From positions 1 through 28,352 of the forward strand of contig CALJVD010000095.1 in NCBI GenBank assembly GCA_937974825.1: DNA of 28,352 bases, given 5' to 3'. The notes below the pieces were generated by a model that was given only the letters and a program-made list of their open reading frames with translations, was not told where the DNA came from and did not search any database. Shown piece by piece: positions 15,470-23,664 of the stretch. This DNA comes from an uncultured Oceanospirillaceae bacterium (lineage in GTDB: Bacteria > Pseudomonadota > Gammaproteobacteria > Pseudomonadales > Oceanobacteraceae). Each line of letters opens with the position of its first letter. Within the stretch, counting starts at the first letter, position 1. The translations under genes and the position numbers were made by a program.

Positions 15470-16276
15470 ATGACGATTGAAACTCCTACTATTTTAAAGA
15501 AAATTATTAATACTAAGGCAGAAGAAGTCGCTTTCCGCAGCCGCAGTTTGCCGCTTGAGGAATTAAAGGCGCAAGCATTAGACCAAGACCCACAAGCGCT
15601 GCGCGGATTTATCCGTTCGATGTGTGCCAAAATTGAGCAAGGACACCCTGCTGTTATTGCTGAAATTAAAAAGGCATCACCTTCTAAAGGCGTGTTGCGT
15701 GAAGACTTTGTGCCAGCCGCTATCGCTGAAGCTTATGAAGCTGGTGGGGCTGCTTGTTTGTCGGTGTTAACTGATCATCAGTACTTCCAAGGACATGAAG
15801 ACTACTTAAAAGCGGCGCGTGCTGCTTGTAGCTTGCCGGTGATTCGTAAAGACTTTTTAGTCGATCCGTATCAAATATACGAAGCTCGTACCATTAATGC
15901 CGACTGCGTACTGCTTATTGCTGCTGCACTGAGCAAAATGCAATTGCACGATTTAGAAGGCATCGCCCATGAACTAGGCATGGATGTTTTGGTCGAAGTG
16001 CATAATGAAGCTGAGCTAGATCTAGCACTGACCATGGAAACCAAGTTGTTAGGCATTAATAACCGTGATTTACATACCTTTAATCTCACCTTGGATACCA
16101 CACTTAACCTGCTGCCTAAAATTCCTGCCGATAAGTTATTAGTCACAGAAAGTGGAATTTTAGCGCCTGAAGACGTAAGCTTAATGCGTGACAATAACGT
16201 GAATGCGTTTTTAGTGGGTGAAGCCTTTATGCGTGCTGAACATCCTGGCGAAGAATTACAAAAACTATTTTTTTGA
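15470..16276 (+). CDS. trpC: Indole-3-glycerol phosphate synthase
   Basis: This 268-residue TIM-barrel enzyme performs the ring closure of CdRP to indole-3-glycerol phosphate. Diagnostic segments are AEIKKASPSKG (about 64-74), VIRKDFLVDPYQIYEART, DCVLLIAAAL, VEVHNEAELDLAL, GINNRDLHTF and VTESGI. It is monofunctional, with no fused TrpF domain. A GTG at 15461 would add three residues, but that triplet lies inside the AGGTGA ribosome site (15459-15464), so ATG 15470 is preferred. A 5-bp hairpin (15446-15458) sits just before the ribosome site. trpF, trpB and trpA are not in the window; they are often at a second locus in related gammaproteobacteria. Confidence 0.97.
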   Translation: MTIETPTILKKIINTKAEEVAFRSRSLPLEELKAQALDQDPQALRGFIRSMCAKIEQGHPAVIAEIKKASPSKGVLREDFVPAAIAEAYEAGGAACLSVLTDHQYFQGHEDYLKAARAACSLPVIRKDFLVDPYQIYEARTINADCVLLIAAALSKMQLHDLEGIAHELGMDVLVEVHNEAELDLALTMETKLLGINNRDLHTFNLTLDTTLNLLPKIPADKLLVTESGILAPEDVSLMRDNNVNAFLVGEAFMRAEHPGEELQKLFF

Positions 16277-16292
16277 GTAACAGGTAGTGCCA

Positions 16293-16868
16293 ATGAGTGA
16301 ACAACCTAAAAAAGTATGGGATCCTTTTATACGTATTTTCCATTGGTCGCTCGTCGCCGCTGTAGGCTTTTGCTGGTGGTCGGGTGGCAGAGGCTACGAC
16401 TGGGAGCTAGGTGTTAACTGGAACGCTTGGCATGAGCGCTCGGCTTATCTGGTATTGGCTTTAATAGGGCTGCGTATTGTTTGGGGGTTAGTTGGTACAC
16501 CCTTTGCACGTTTTAAAAGCTTTTTGTTTTCACCAGCGCATACCATTAAGTACAGCGCTGCATTATTGAAAGGCAAAGAAGAAACCTATTTAGGACATAA
16601 CCCTGTTGGAGCGTTGGGTGTGTTTTTGCTGTTGATACTGTGTTTGGCACAAGCAACCACTGGTTTGTTTGCTACTGATGAAATTATGTTCAATGGCCCG
16701 TTAAATCATTGGGTGTCATCGGACTTGGCTGCTCAACTGACTCGAATTCATAAATGGCTTTTTAACGTACTATTAACAGTCGTTGGCTTGCATGTTGCAG
16801 GGGTGTTGTACCATCAGATATTCCGTAAAGAAAAGCTTATTCAGGCAATGTTTACGGGCAAAAAATAA
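16293..16868 (+). CDS. Cytochrome b561 / Ni,Fe-hydrogenase-type b cytochrome
   Basis: This 191-residue integral membrane diheme cytochrome b has four predicted helices. The pattern of heme-ligand histidines is visible in FIRIFHWSL, NAWHERSAY, TRIHKWLFN and VVGLHVAGVLYHQ. Such proteins move electrons between the quinone pool and a periplasmic partner; the partner here is unknown. ATG 16293 is preferred over GTG 16287 because AGG at 16282-16284 is correctly spaced. The gene begins 16 bases after trpC, so it probably lies on the trp transcript. It faces a cytochrome c' gene across a shared terminator, and b561/c' gene pairs are a recurring neighbourhood. A functional link with tryptophan synthesis is not implied. 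Confidence 0.88.
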   Translation: MSEQPKKVWDPFIRIFHWSLVAAVGFCWWSGGRGYDWELGVNWNAWHERSAYLVLALIGLRIVWGLVGTPFARFKSFLFSPAHTIKYSAALLKGKEETYLGHNPVGALGVFLLLILCLAQATTGLFATDEIMFNGPLNHWVSSDLAAQLTRIHKWLFNVLLTVVGLHVAGVLYHQIFRKEKLIQAMFTGKK

Positions 16869-16890
16869 GCAGATAAAAAAGCTGAGCCAT

Positions 16891-16928
16891 AAAAAAGGCG
16901 GAGTCATCTAGGATGCTCCGCCTTTTTT
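16891..16928. terminator. Strong bidirectional intrinsic terminator between cytochrome b and cytochrome c' genes
   Basis: AAAAAAGGCGGAG (16891-16903) and CTCCGCCTTTTTT (16916-16928) are exact complements. The inner CATC/GATG pairs extend the stem around a TAG loop, with T16904 bulged. A T run follows on either strand, so it can end the trp/cytochrome b transcript and the cytochrome c' transcript. Confidence 0.93.
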
Positions 16929-16940
16929 AATGAACAAATT

Positions 16941-17387
16941 TTAATCTTTGTATTTGTCGTGACAGCTTTTACAGCTACGTCCGGCTTGAGCAAAGGCTGG
17001 GCCAATGTTCTTCATTTCATTGGTTTTAGCTGCAGCGGCTAAATTGCTAGCGGCCTTTTGAAAGTTATCGATTTGTTTCTGGTAACCTTCACGATCGTTT
17101 TCAATTTTAGGTAGGGCTGCTGTATTTTTGCTGAACGAGCCAGCAATGAATCCTTCCCATGGCATGCTACTTAGTTGAGCCAAGCGCTCAGCGTGCATGT
17201 TAAATTTTTCTTCATTAAACTCAGTCTCGCCTTTAACCATGGCACCCATCGGGCCAAGGTTCCATTTGAATGCTTGGAAAACGCCTTGGCGATATTTAGT
17301 GGCGTCTTCTACTTTTAGCTCTGCCGTCGCCGCGAAGCTGAAGCAGGTGAGTGCGGCGGTCATGCCAAAGAGTGCAATTTTTTTCAT
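16941..17387 (-). CDS. Cytochrome c' (periplasmic four-helix heme protein)
   Basis: This is a 148-residue precursor. The signal peptide spans about 1-22 (ALFGMTAALTCFSFAATA, cut before ELKVED). The mature part is helical with one C-terminal heme site, CKSCH (C139, C142, H143), the classical cytochrome c' position. The N-terminal helix, YRQGVFQAFKWNLGPMGAM, resembles the distal heme-pocket helix of the family. Cytochromes c' bind NO and CO and are linked to protection from nitrosative stress; that role is known for the family, not shown here. It is convergent with the cytochrome b561 gene, which could be its electron donor. Confidence 0.92.
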   Translation of the reverse strand: MKKIALFGMTAALTCFSFAATAELKVEDATKYRQGVFQAFKWNLGPMGAMVKGETEFNEEKFNMHAERLAQLSSMPWEGFIAGSFSKNTAALPKIENDREGYQKQIDNFQKAASNLAAAAKTNEMKNIGPAFAQAGRSCKSCHDKYKD

Positions 17388-17495
17388 AGTTAAACCTTAA
17401 TTTATTTTTCTTTATATCGAATATTAAGACAATAATACAGTATGGACGTTCAAGTGTATTATTTCTATATTAATTATTCACGGGCAACGAGTAAA

Positions 17496-17741
17496 TTAGA
17501 CTTCGGGATTACGCAGTTTATCGATGCCCTTGCGCCTTTGGGCTTCTAAAATAGAAATCTTTTCTTCTAACTGAGCTCTTTCTTCTTCGTTATTTAACTG
17601 CTCTAGTTCTTCTTTCAGCGCCTTGTGCTTCTCTTTTAACTGCTTAAGCGCAATTTTAAGCTCAAGTCGGCGCTTTTCTTCTTGCTGTTTTTTATGGTTA
17701 AAGAAAAGCTTTAGCTTGTGAAATAGCTTTTTAGATCTCAT
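17496..17741 (-). CDS. Small highly charged coiled-coil protein, function unknown
   Basis: This 81-residue protein is dominated by Lys, Glu, Leu and Gln in heptad-like spacing from about residue 15 to 70 (KRRLELKIALKQLKEKHKAL, then EELEQLNNEEERAQLEEKIS). It has a basic N terminus (MRSKKLFHKLKLFFNHKK) and no membrane segment or signal peptide. Its ATG overlaps the end of the Na+/phosphate-type cotransporter gene by 4 bases, which argues for a real, translationally coupled gene. I recognise no family. It may be a soluble accessory or assembly factor for the transporter, by position only. Confidence 0.72.
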   Translation of the reverse strand: MRSKKLFHKLKLFFNHKKQQEEKRRLELKIALKQLKEKHKALKEELEQLNNEEERAQLEEKISILEAQRRKGIDKLRNPEV

Positions 17742-19579
17742 TGGTTTTCCTCGACCGAAGCCTCTAAGCGCTGTTCGTATAACTTCTGGTTAATGGCGGT
17801 TAACTCTTCGTCTTCTAAATCAAAGGAGTCAGGAGACTGTGTCTGGGGTTTGTCTTTTTCAATAAACAAGATTCGTCCTACTGTCAGTAGGTTTAAACTG
17901 GCTTGGTTAACATAGCCTTTGTCGGTCATTAACGAAGTTGCCATTTGCGTGGTGACCTGTCTTTGACGAATAAAGTTTTCAATAAGGGCGTTTGACTCTT
18001 CACGAATACGCTCAATAATAAGTTGCTGATGGTCGAGTGCTAAGCGACTCTCTATGGGGTCTTTGGTGTTTTTAGCAAACTCAACAGCTCGTAAGGCTTC
18101 ACCTAACTGCAAGCGAATATCCTGATAGGCGTGAGCAATATATTGGTTAGGATGAGACACATAGGCTTGCAGGTTCTTCTGTAAATGTTTTACGCCTTTA
18201 ACAGCGTCAATTAAATGGAAGTTGGCAGTCCAAAGGTCGCGTAAAAGCTCGTCTTGAATATCGCTGGAGTTTTCACGAGCGCTACTGATAAACCCAATAA
18301 TATCGGAGTAGATGCCTTTAATATGCTGCTCATAGCCTTGCTGAATATCGGCAATGGCATTTTTATTAAGCTCACTTAACTGAGTGAGAGGTTTGTCTTG
18401 ATGAAACTCGTGCGACTGCCATCCTACACCATTAATAATAATACCCGTGGATAGCTCGTATAGGTGGATGGTTTCACTGCGCGTTACCGCAATGGCGGTG
18501 GCAGTAGACTCTAACGCTACAGAGCTTAAGAACTGTGCTTTACTGCCGGTCGCTTCTTCATCTGGAATGAGCGTCTGTAGTGCTTTTTCTAAGCGACCAC
18601 GTAAAGGATAAATAATACAGACCCCAGCGATGCTAAATCCGGTATGAAAGTACGCAAGTTTTAGAGGGCTGTTAGGGTCAGTAATGCCTGTCCAAACCGA
18701 TAGGTGCTCAATCGCAAAGAGTGCGACGGGCAGCAAAGGTAACACCACTATGGCGGTGATAAGGTTAAATAGAACGTGTGTTAGGGCTAAACGACGACCT
18801 GCGGCATTAGTACCCAAACTTCCAACTAATGGGGTGATGGTGGTGCCCACACAAGCCCCTACAGTGATCGCGGCGGCCATAGTAAAGCTGATTTGCCCCA
18901 CTGATAACGCCGACAAAGTAAGTAGCAAACTGGCATGACTAGACTGCATAACAATGGTCATGATGAAGCCAATAACAAACACTACTAATACATCTAGAAA
19001 GCCATCAGGGTTGTATTGGTTTAGGTCCAAGCTGCTTTGCAACACCTGAAACCCTTCTTTGATGTAATCAATCCCTAAGAATAGAAACCCCATGCCAAGC
19101 AACAAGTGGCCGACGGCTGAATAGGCGCTGCGAGTTTGAAAAAGCAAGAGCACCCCAAAGACCAGTAATGGCAAAGCAATTTTTGCCAAACTCATGCTTA
19201 GGCCAAAGGATGCGACTAGCCAGGTGCCAGTAGTGGTGCCTAGGTTGGCTCCCATGACCACCCCTAAACCGGTTGATAAGGGAATAATTCCGGCGGCTAA
19301 AAAGGAAATAGCTAACACCATAACTAAAGTGCTTGATTGCACTAGCGTTGTGCTAACAAAACCAAAGCCAATAGAGTGTGGAATGGAACGGGTAACTTTT
19401 TGTAGAGTGTCTTCAATTAAGCCGCCACTTAGGGTTTGCACGCCGCGCTTAAGCATCCAGAGACCAAATAAGAATACAGCGATGCCGGCCGCAATTTTTT
19501 CAAAATTCGGATAAGCCCAAAAGCCGAAGCCCAGGAAAACCATGCTGATAGGCAGCATAAAGCGCTTAAAGAGATCCAA
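17738..19579 (-). CDS. Na+/phosphate cotransporter family protein (NptA/PhoU-like C terminus)
   Basis: This 613-residue membrane protein carries the two inverted Na/Pi-cotransporter repeats. The first has TTLVQSSTLVMVL (QSS at 81-83) then GANLGTTTGTW. The second has TIVMQSSHASLLLT (QSS at 212-214) then GACVGTTITPLVGS. About nine hydrophobic helices occupy residues 10-330. The C-terminal third (about 350-600) is a soluble helical PhoU-like region. The family imports phosphate with sodium, though some bacterial members may move other anions or export phosphate. It shares an operon with the small coiled-coil gene downstream (ATGA overlap). Upstream lies the kinase gene with a strong hairpin in between, so it probably has its own promoter. 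Confidence 0.92.
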   Translation of the reverse strand: MDLFKRFMLPISMVFLGFGFWAYPNFEKIAAGIAVFLFGLWMLKRGVQTLSGGLIEDTLQKVTRSIPHSIGFGFVSTTLVQSSTLVMVLAISFLAAGIIPLSTGLGVVMGANLGTTTGTWLVASFGLSMSLAKIALPLLVFGVLLLFQTRSAYSAVGHLLLGMGFLFLGIDYIKEGFQVLQSSLDLNQYNPDGFLDVLVVFVIGFIMTIVMQSSHASLLLTLSALSVGQISFTMAAAITVGACVGTTITPLVGSLGTNAAGRRLALTHVLFNLITAIVVLPLLPVALFAIEHLSVWTGITDPNSPLKLAYFHTGFSIAGVCIIYPLRGRLEKALQTLIPDEEATGSKAQFLSSVALESTATAIAVTRSETIHLYELSTGIIINGVGWQSHEFHQDKPLTQLSELNKNAIADIQQGYEQHIKGIYSDIIGFISSARENSSDIQDELLRDLWTANFHLIDAVKGVKHLQKNLQAYVSHPNQYIAHAYQDIRLQLGEALRAVEFAKNTKDPIESRLALDHQQLIIERIREESNALIENFIRQRQVTTQMATSLMTDKGYVNQASLNLLTVGRILFIEKDKPQTQSPDSFDLEDEELTAINQKLYEQRLEASVEENQ

Positions 19580-19692
19580 TTAAGAAACCTAAGTAAAAAC
19601 AAATAAATTGGTAGGAAAGATAGAGTTAAGCGAATAACAGAGGATTAAGCAATAGAGCCGCTAAGAAATAAGCGTAAAGGGATTTTGAAGGC

Positions 19693-19726
19693 TGCTAAGG
19701 ATACTTAACACTAAGTATCCTTAGCA
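19693..19726. other. Long perfect hairpin downstream of the PfkB kinase gene
   Basis: TGCTAAGGATACTTA (19693-19707) and TAAGTATCCTTAGCA (19712-19726) are exact complements, a 15-bp stem with the 4-base loop ACAC. It begins 16 bases after the kinase stop codon. There is no U tract on the minus strand, so it is a transcript 3'-end stabiliser, a non-canonical terminator or a protein-binding palindrome. Confidence 0.7.
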
Positions 19727-19742
19727 TGGTTTAGATAGCCTT

Positions 19743-20741
19743 TTAAGCCGTCAGGTGTTGCTGTTTTAACGGTTCGTGCTGTTCTGGTTCGAGACGTGGA
19801 CCAAATTGAGTAATCAGCTGTCCTGCAGAGGCTACCGCTAAGCGACTGGCCGCGGCGAAATCATACCCGTGGGTAATAGCGTATAAGAATGCACCAGCAA
19901 ACATATCGCCTGCACCGTTGGTGTCGACTGGCGTGATTTTTTCAGCAGGTGTTTCAATGGTGTTCTTACCATCAAAGGCAAGTGCACCCTTAGCACCTAA
20001 GGTCACAACAAAAGACTGTGCGTATTGCTTTAAGAATTCAATGGCTTGGTTTAGGTCTGTGGTTTGAGCCATGGTTTTAGCTTCTTGCTCGTTGCAAAAT
20101 AGCAAATCGACGCCTGTGCCTAATACTTCTAATAAACCGTCACGGAAATATTGAGTCATGGCTGGGTCTGAAAACGTTACAGCTACTTTAACGCCATGCT
20201 TGCGAGCAAGCTCACGCACTTTAACCGCGGCAGCGCGTGATGTATCGGAGGTCACTAGATAACCTTCAATGTACACATATTCAGAGTTAGCTAAGGCTTC
20301 TTCGTTAATATGTTTTTCTTCTAGATTGCTAGTAATCCCTAAGAACGTATTCATGGTGCGTTCAGCATCAGGGGTCACCATAACCATGCACTTACCGGTA
20401 ATGCCTTGGTCGCGGTGGCCGTTGATATTGCTGTCTACGCCTGCTTGTTTTAAGTCGGCTGCATAGAAGTCGCCGCCTTCATCGCTGGCAACGTTGCAGG
20501 TATAGAATGTTTTAGCGCCAAAATAAGATGCACCAATAATGGTGTTTGCTGCACTGCCACCGCAGGCTTGTTTTTTAACACCATAATCAGATTGCAGGGT
20601 GGCTTGTAGGCTGTTTAGTTGTGACTCGTCGATTAAAGTCATTACGCCTTTTTCGATGCCTGCTTGCTGAAAGAACGCATCTTGTACTTCAAACTCTTGG
20701 TCAACCAATGCGTTGCCAATGCCGTAAATATGATAAGACAT
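19743..20741 (-). CDS. PfkB-family carbohydrate/nucleoside kinase (adenosine kinase-like)
   Basis: This 332-residue soluble ribokinase-fold enzyme has YGIGNALVDQEFEV at the N terminus, the substrate-site signature CGGSAANT (60-67), and the PfkB ATP/anion-hole signature DTNGAGDMFAGAFLYA with catalytic D279. DTNGAGD instead of DTTGAGD and the overall layout are typical of bacterial adenosine kinase-like PfkB proteins. Substrate cannot be fixed from sequence: adenosine is likely, but inosine/guanosine or a sugar is possible. It lies downstream of pntB but is separated from it by a strong terminator, so it is its own unit. Confidence 0.87.
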   Translation of the reverse strand: MSYHIYGIGNALVDQEFEVQDAFFQQAGIEKGVMTLIDESQLNSLQATLQSDYGVKKQACGGSAANTIIGASYFGAKTFYTCNVASDEGGDFYAADLKQAGVDSNINGHRDQGITGKCMVMVTPDAERTMNTFLGITSNLEEKHINEEALANSEYVYIEGYLVTSDTSRAAAVKVRELARKHGVKVAVTFSDPAMTQYFRDGLLEVLGTGVDLLFCNEQEAKTMAQTTDLNQAIEFLKQYAQSFVVTLGAKGALAFDGKNTIETPAEKITPVDTNGAGDMFAGAFLYAITHGYDFAAASRLAVASAGQLITQFGPRLEPEQHEPLKQQHLTA

Positions 20742-20773
20742 AGTGATATTTTTAAACTTAATGAAGATAAATG

Positions 20774-20797
20774 AAAAAACGCCCCGAAGGGCGTTTT
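20774..20797 (-). terminator. Intrinsic terminator of the mqo-pnt operon
   Basis: On the minus strand, AAAACGCCC and GGGCGTTTT form a 9-bp stem around a TTCG tetraloop, followed by a T run ending at 20774. It begins 3 bases after the pntB stop codon. Stem, stable tetraloop and U tract make it a textbook terminator. Confidence 0.93.
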
Positions 20798-20800
20798 GTA

Positions 20801-22204
20801 TTACAGATCTTTAAGAGCTGCAATGGTTTCTTGCAGAACCTTCTTCGCGTCACCTGCCACCATTAGGCTGTTGTCACGAATGAATAGTTCGTTTGGAATG
20901 CCGGCAAAGCCTGGCGATAAGCCACGTTTTACAACGACAACGGTACGAGCGTTGTGTACTTCAAGAATGGGCATACCAAAGATAGGTGAGTTTGGATCTT
21001 CAGCCGCAGATGGGTTCACAACGTCGTTAGCACCTAAAACGATAGCAACGTCAGTTTGTGAAAACTCTGGGTTAATAGTATCCATTTCAACTAATTGATC
21101 GTAAGGCACTTCTGCTTCCGCAAGCAGAACGTTCATGTGACCAGGCATACGACCTGCTACAGGGTGAATAGCGTATTTAACTTCAGCGCCTTTCTCTTCT
21201 AGCATGTTGGCTAGTTCGCGTGTTGCGTGTTGTGCTTGAGCAACGGCTAAACCGTAGCCAGGAACGAATACAACTTTTTGTGCGCCGTCTAACAACATGG
21301 CTAGTTCATCAGCGCTTGAGAACTTAACTTTGCCTTCATAGAACGCATCGTTTTCGTCGCGTGAAATACCCGCTTGAGCCGCCATAGAACCACCGAATAG
21401 CACGTTGGTTAATGAACGGTTCATCGCTTTACACATAATGCTGGTTAGGATGATGCCCGAAGCACCGACTAACGAACCGGTAATGATTAAGCCATTGTTG
21501 CCTAAAACGAAACCAGTCGCAGCACCGGCTAAACCTGAGTATGAGTTTAGTAGTGCAACCACAACAGGCATGTCTGCGCCGCCAATTGGCATTACTAAGC
21601 TTACCCCTAGGATTAAGCAGACAACGATTAAGCCAAGAATTAGGGCGTTTGAATCCAGTGGTGTATCAGAGGTTACGAAGTAAATCGCACCCGCAATTAA
21701 CACTAAGAAGCATAGCTTAACGATGGCTTTGTATAAGCCAACTTGTGCTGCATCACCAATTTTTCCTTTCAACTTACCAACAGCGATAAGTGAACCAGTC
21801 AGTGTTACTGCACCAATTAAAATAGATAGAATTAAAGCAACAGACCAATCGTAAGTTACTGTAAAACCAGGACTTACCTGCATTTCTAAATAGTTAGCAG
21901 CAGCCACAGCTAAAGATGCACCACCACCAATACCGTTAAGGGTAGCCACTAATTCTGGCATATCGGTCATGGCAATTTTCTTTGCAACAATAGCACCGAT
22001 AATGGCACCAATGGCTAGGCCAAGAATAATGTATTCGTAAGTAACAACGTTCTTATCTAGTAGGGCGATAACTACTGCTAGCAGCATACCTGCAGCAGAC
22101 ATTTTGTTACCACGTACAGCAGTTTTTGGAGTGGTCAGGCCTTTGATGCCGAGAATGAAAAGAACGGCAGCGGCAAGGTAACCTAGGTTAACTAAATGAA
22201 TCAT
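20801..22204 (-). CDS. pntB: NAD(P) transhydrogenase beta subunit
   Basis: The 467-residue beta subunit of the proton-translocating transhydrogenase reduces NADP+ with NADH, driven by proton entry. About nine membrane helices span residues 1-265 (domain II). The C-terminal soluble domain III binds NADP(H): FVPGYGLAVAQAQHATREL (GYGLAVAQAQ at 316-325), HPVAGRMPGHMNVLLAEA, and VLGANDVVNPSA close to the end. All are canonical. It is the last gene of the unit, 12 bases after pntAB and directly followed by a terminator. Confidence 0.97.
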   Translation of the reverse strand: MIHLVNLGYLAAAVLFILGIKGLTTPKTAVRGNKMSAAGMLLAVVIALLDKNVVTYEYIILGLAIGAIIGAIVAKKIAMTDMPELVATLNGIGGGASLAVAAANYLEMQVSPGFTVTYDWSVALILSILIGAVTLTGSLIAVGKLKGKIGDAAQVGLYKAIVKLCFLVLIAGAIYFVTSDTPLDSNALILGLIVVCLILGVSLVMPIGGADMPVVVALLNSYSGLAGAATGFVLGNNGLIITGSLVGASGIILTSIMCKAMNRSLTNVLFGGSMAAQAGISRDENDAFYEGKVKFSSADELAMLLDGAQKVVFVPGYGLAVAQAQHATRELANMLEEKGAEVKYAIHPVAGRMPGHMNVLLAEAEVPYDQLVEMDTINPEFSQTDVAIVLGANDVVNPSAAEDPNSPIFGMPILEVHNARTVVVVKRGLSPGFAGIPNELFIRDNSLMVAGDAKKVLQETIAALKDL

Positions 22205-22216
22205 TAAAGTGGTACC

Positions 22217-22501
22217 TTATTTCTTTTTAAACATGCTTAACATGCGGTCGGTTACCATGAACCCAGCCACAATGTTAATGGTTGCAAGAGAGACAGCGAT
22301 AACCCCAAGAATGGTTGATAACACCGTGGTGTGATCACTACCGCCAGAGCTAATAATGGCACCGACAACAACGATACCTGAGATAGCGTTAGTACCACTC
22401 ATTAAAGGAGTGTGTAGGGTAGGTGGAACCTTGTTAATAATTTCCACACCGACAAAAACTGCCAGTACGAAAATGGATAGGCTCATGATGAACATTTCCA
22501 T
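22217..22501 (-). CDS. pntAB: NAD(P) transhydrogenase alpha subunit, membrane part
   Basis: This 94-residue protein is almost entirely hydrophobic, with three helices. It contains EIINKVPPTLHTPLMSGTNAISGI, the conserved membrane segment found at the C terminus of fused PntA proteins such as that of E. coli. Here it is a separate gene, as in Rhodospirillum-type three-subunit enzymes. It sits 5 bases after pntAA and 12 before pntB. The start is ATG 22501 (MEMFIMSLSIF). Confidence 0.95.
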   Translation of the reverse strand: MEMFIMSLSIFVLAVFVGVEIINKVPPTLHTPLMSGTNAISGIVVVGAIISSGGSDHTTVLSTILGVIAVSLATINIVAGFMVTDRMLSMFKKK

Positions 22502-22506
22502 TAGTC

Positions 22507-23643
22507 TTACTCCTGCTCTAATTCGGCTTTAAGGCCAGCGTGTTTAACGTCACCATCTTCAGTCACTAAAGTGGCTGCGATAATGTCGTCTTCCATATCG
22601 ATGTTCAGTTCGCCTTCGTTAGCCATGTTTAAGAAGAAGGTGGTAATGTTCTTAGTAAGTAGCTGAGACGCATGAACTGGAACACGGCTTGCGTGGTCGA
22701 TGTAACCAATTAAAGTAACGCCTTCGACGTAGGTCTTCTGGTTGGCAATCGTGCCTTCAACGTTACCACCACGTTCAGCGGCAAGGTCTACAACAACAGA
22801 GCCTTTCTTCATGCACTTAAGCATTTCATTGGTTACAAGGCGAGGTGATTTCTTACCAGGAATAGCAGCGGTGGTGATCACTAAGTCGGCTTGCGCTACT
22901 TTAGCGGTCATCTGTTCACGTTGCTTTTGGTAGAATTCGTCAGACTTCTGAGTAGCGTAGCCACCCGAGCTGCCGCCTTCTTCTTGTGGTAAGTCGAATT
23001 CAACGAACTTAGCGCCCAGTGATTCAACTTGTTCACGAACTTCTACGCGAGTGTCATAAGCTTCAACAACTGCACCCATACGACGTGCGGTAGAAATAGC
23101 CATTAAACCGGCAACACCAGCACCCACAACAAACACTTTAGCTGGGTGAATAGTGCCCGCAGCAGTCATTAGCATTGGGAAGTATTGAGGCAATTCCATG
23201 GCGCCACTTAACACAGCACGGTAGCCGTTAATAGCACCCATAGAACTTAAAACGTCCATGCTTTGTGCGCGCGTGGTACGTGGAATAAACTCTAAAGCAA
23301 ATGAACGGATTTTACGTTCTGCTAATAGTTTAACGGTAGGTAAATTAAACCAAGCATCAAGCAAACAAATAAGCGTTGCCCCTTCTTTCATTTGCTTGAT
23401 TTCGCTTTCTTGAGGCAGGCGAACTTTTAAAATAATGTCCGCTTGTTCATACAATGACTGAGCAGTAGGAGCTAGGCTCGCACCACTGTTACGGTACTCG
23501 TCATCGTGGATGTGAGCTGCATCACCAGCCCCTGCTTGTACTACTACCTCGAAACCTGCTTTGTTTAGCATTTGGATTCCAGCAGGAATCAAGGCAACTC
23601 GGTTTTCCCCAGGATAAACTTCCTTAGGTACGCCAATCAACAT
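22507..23643 (-). CDS. pntAA: NAD(P) transhydrogenase alpha subunit, NAD-binding part
   Basis: This 378-residue soluble domain I of transhydrogenase binds NAD(H) and passes hydride to domain III of PntB. It starts MLIGVPKEVYPGENRVALIP and has RTTRAQSMDVLSSMGAINGY (about 122-141). The Rossmann motif VVGAGVAGLMAISTARRMG has GAGVAGL at 174-180 and is followed by EAYDTR. The alanine-dehydrogenase/PNT fold is complete. It ends before the membrane helices, which are encoded by the separate pntAB gene 5 bases downstream. It starts 21 bases after mqo with no room for a promoter or terminator, so mqo is part of the operon. Confidence 0.97.
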   Translation of the reverse strand: MLIGVPKEVYPGENRVALIPAGIQMLNKAGFEVVVQAGAGDAAHIHDDEYRNSGASLAPTAQSLYEQADIILKVRLPQESEIKQMKEGATLICLLDAWFNLPTVKLLAERKIRSFALEFIPRTTRAQSMDVLSSMGAINGYRAVLSGAMELPQYFPMLMTAAGTIHPAKVFVVGAGVAGLMAISTARRMGAVVEAYDTRVEVREQVESLGAKFVEFDLPQEEGGSSGGYATQKSDEFYQKQREQMTAKVAQADLVITTAAIPGKKSPRLVTNEMLKCMKKGSVVVDLAAERGGNVEGTIANQKTYVEGVTLIGYIDHASRVPVHASQLLTKNITTFFLNMANEGELNIDMEDDIIAATLVTEDGDVKHAGLKAELEQE

Positions 23644-23664
23644 AGTAGTTAAACTCCGGTTGGT

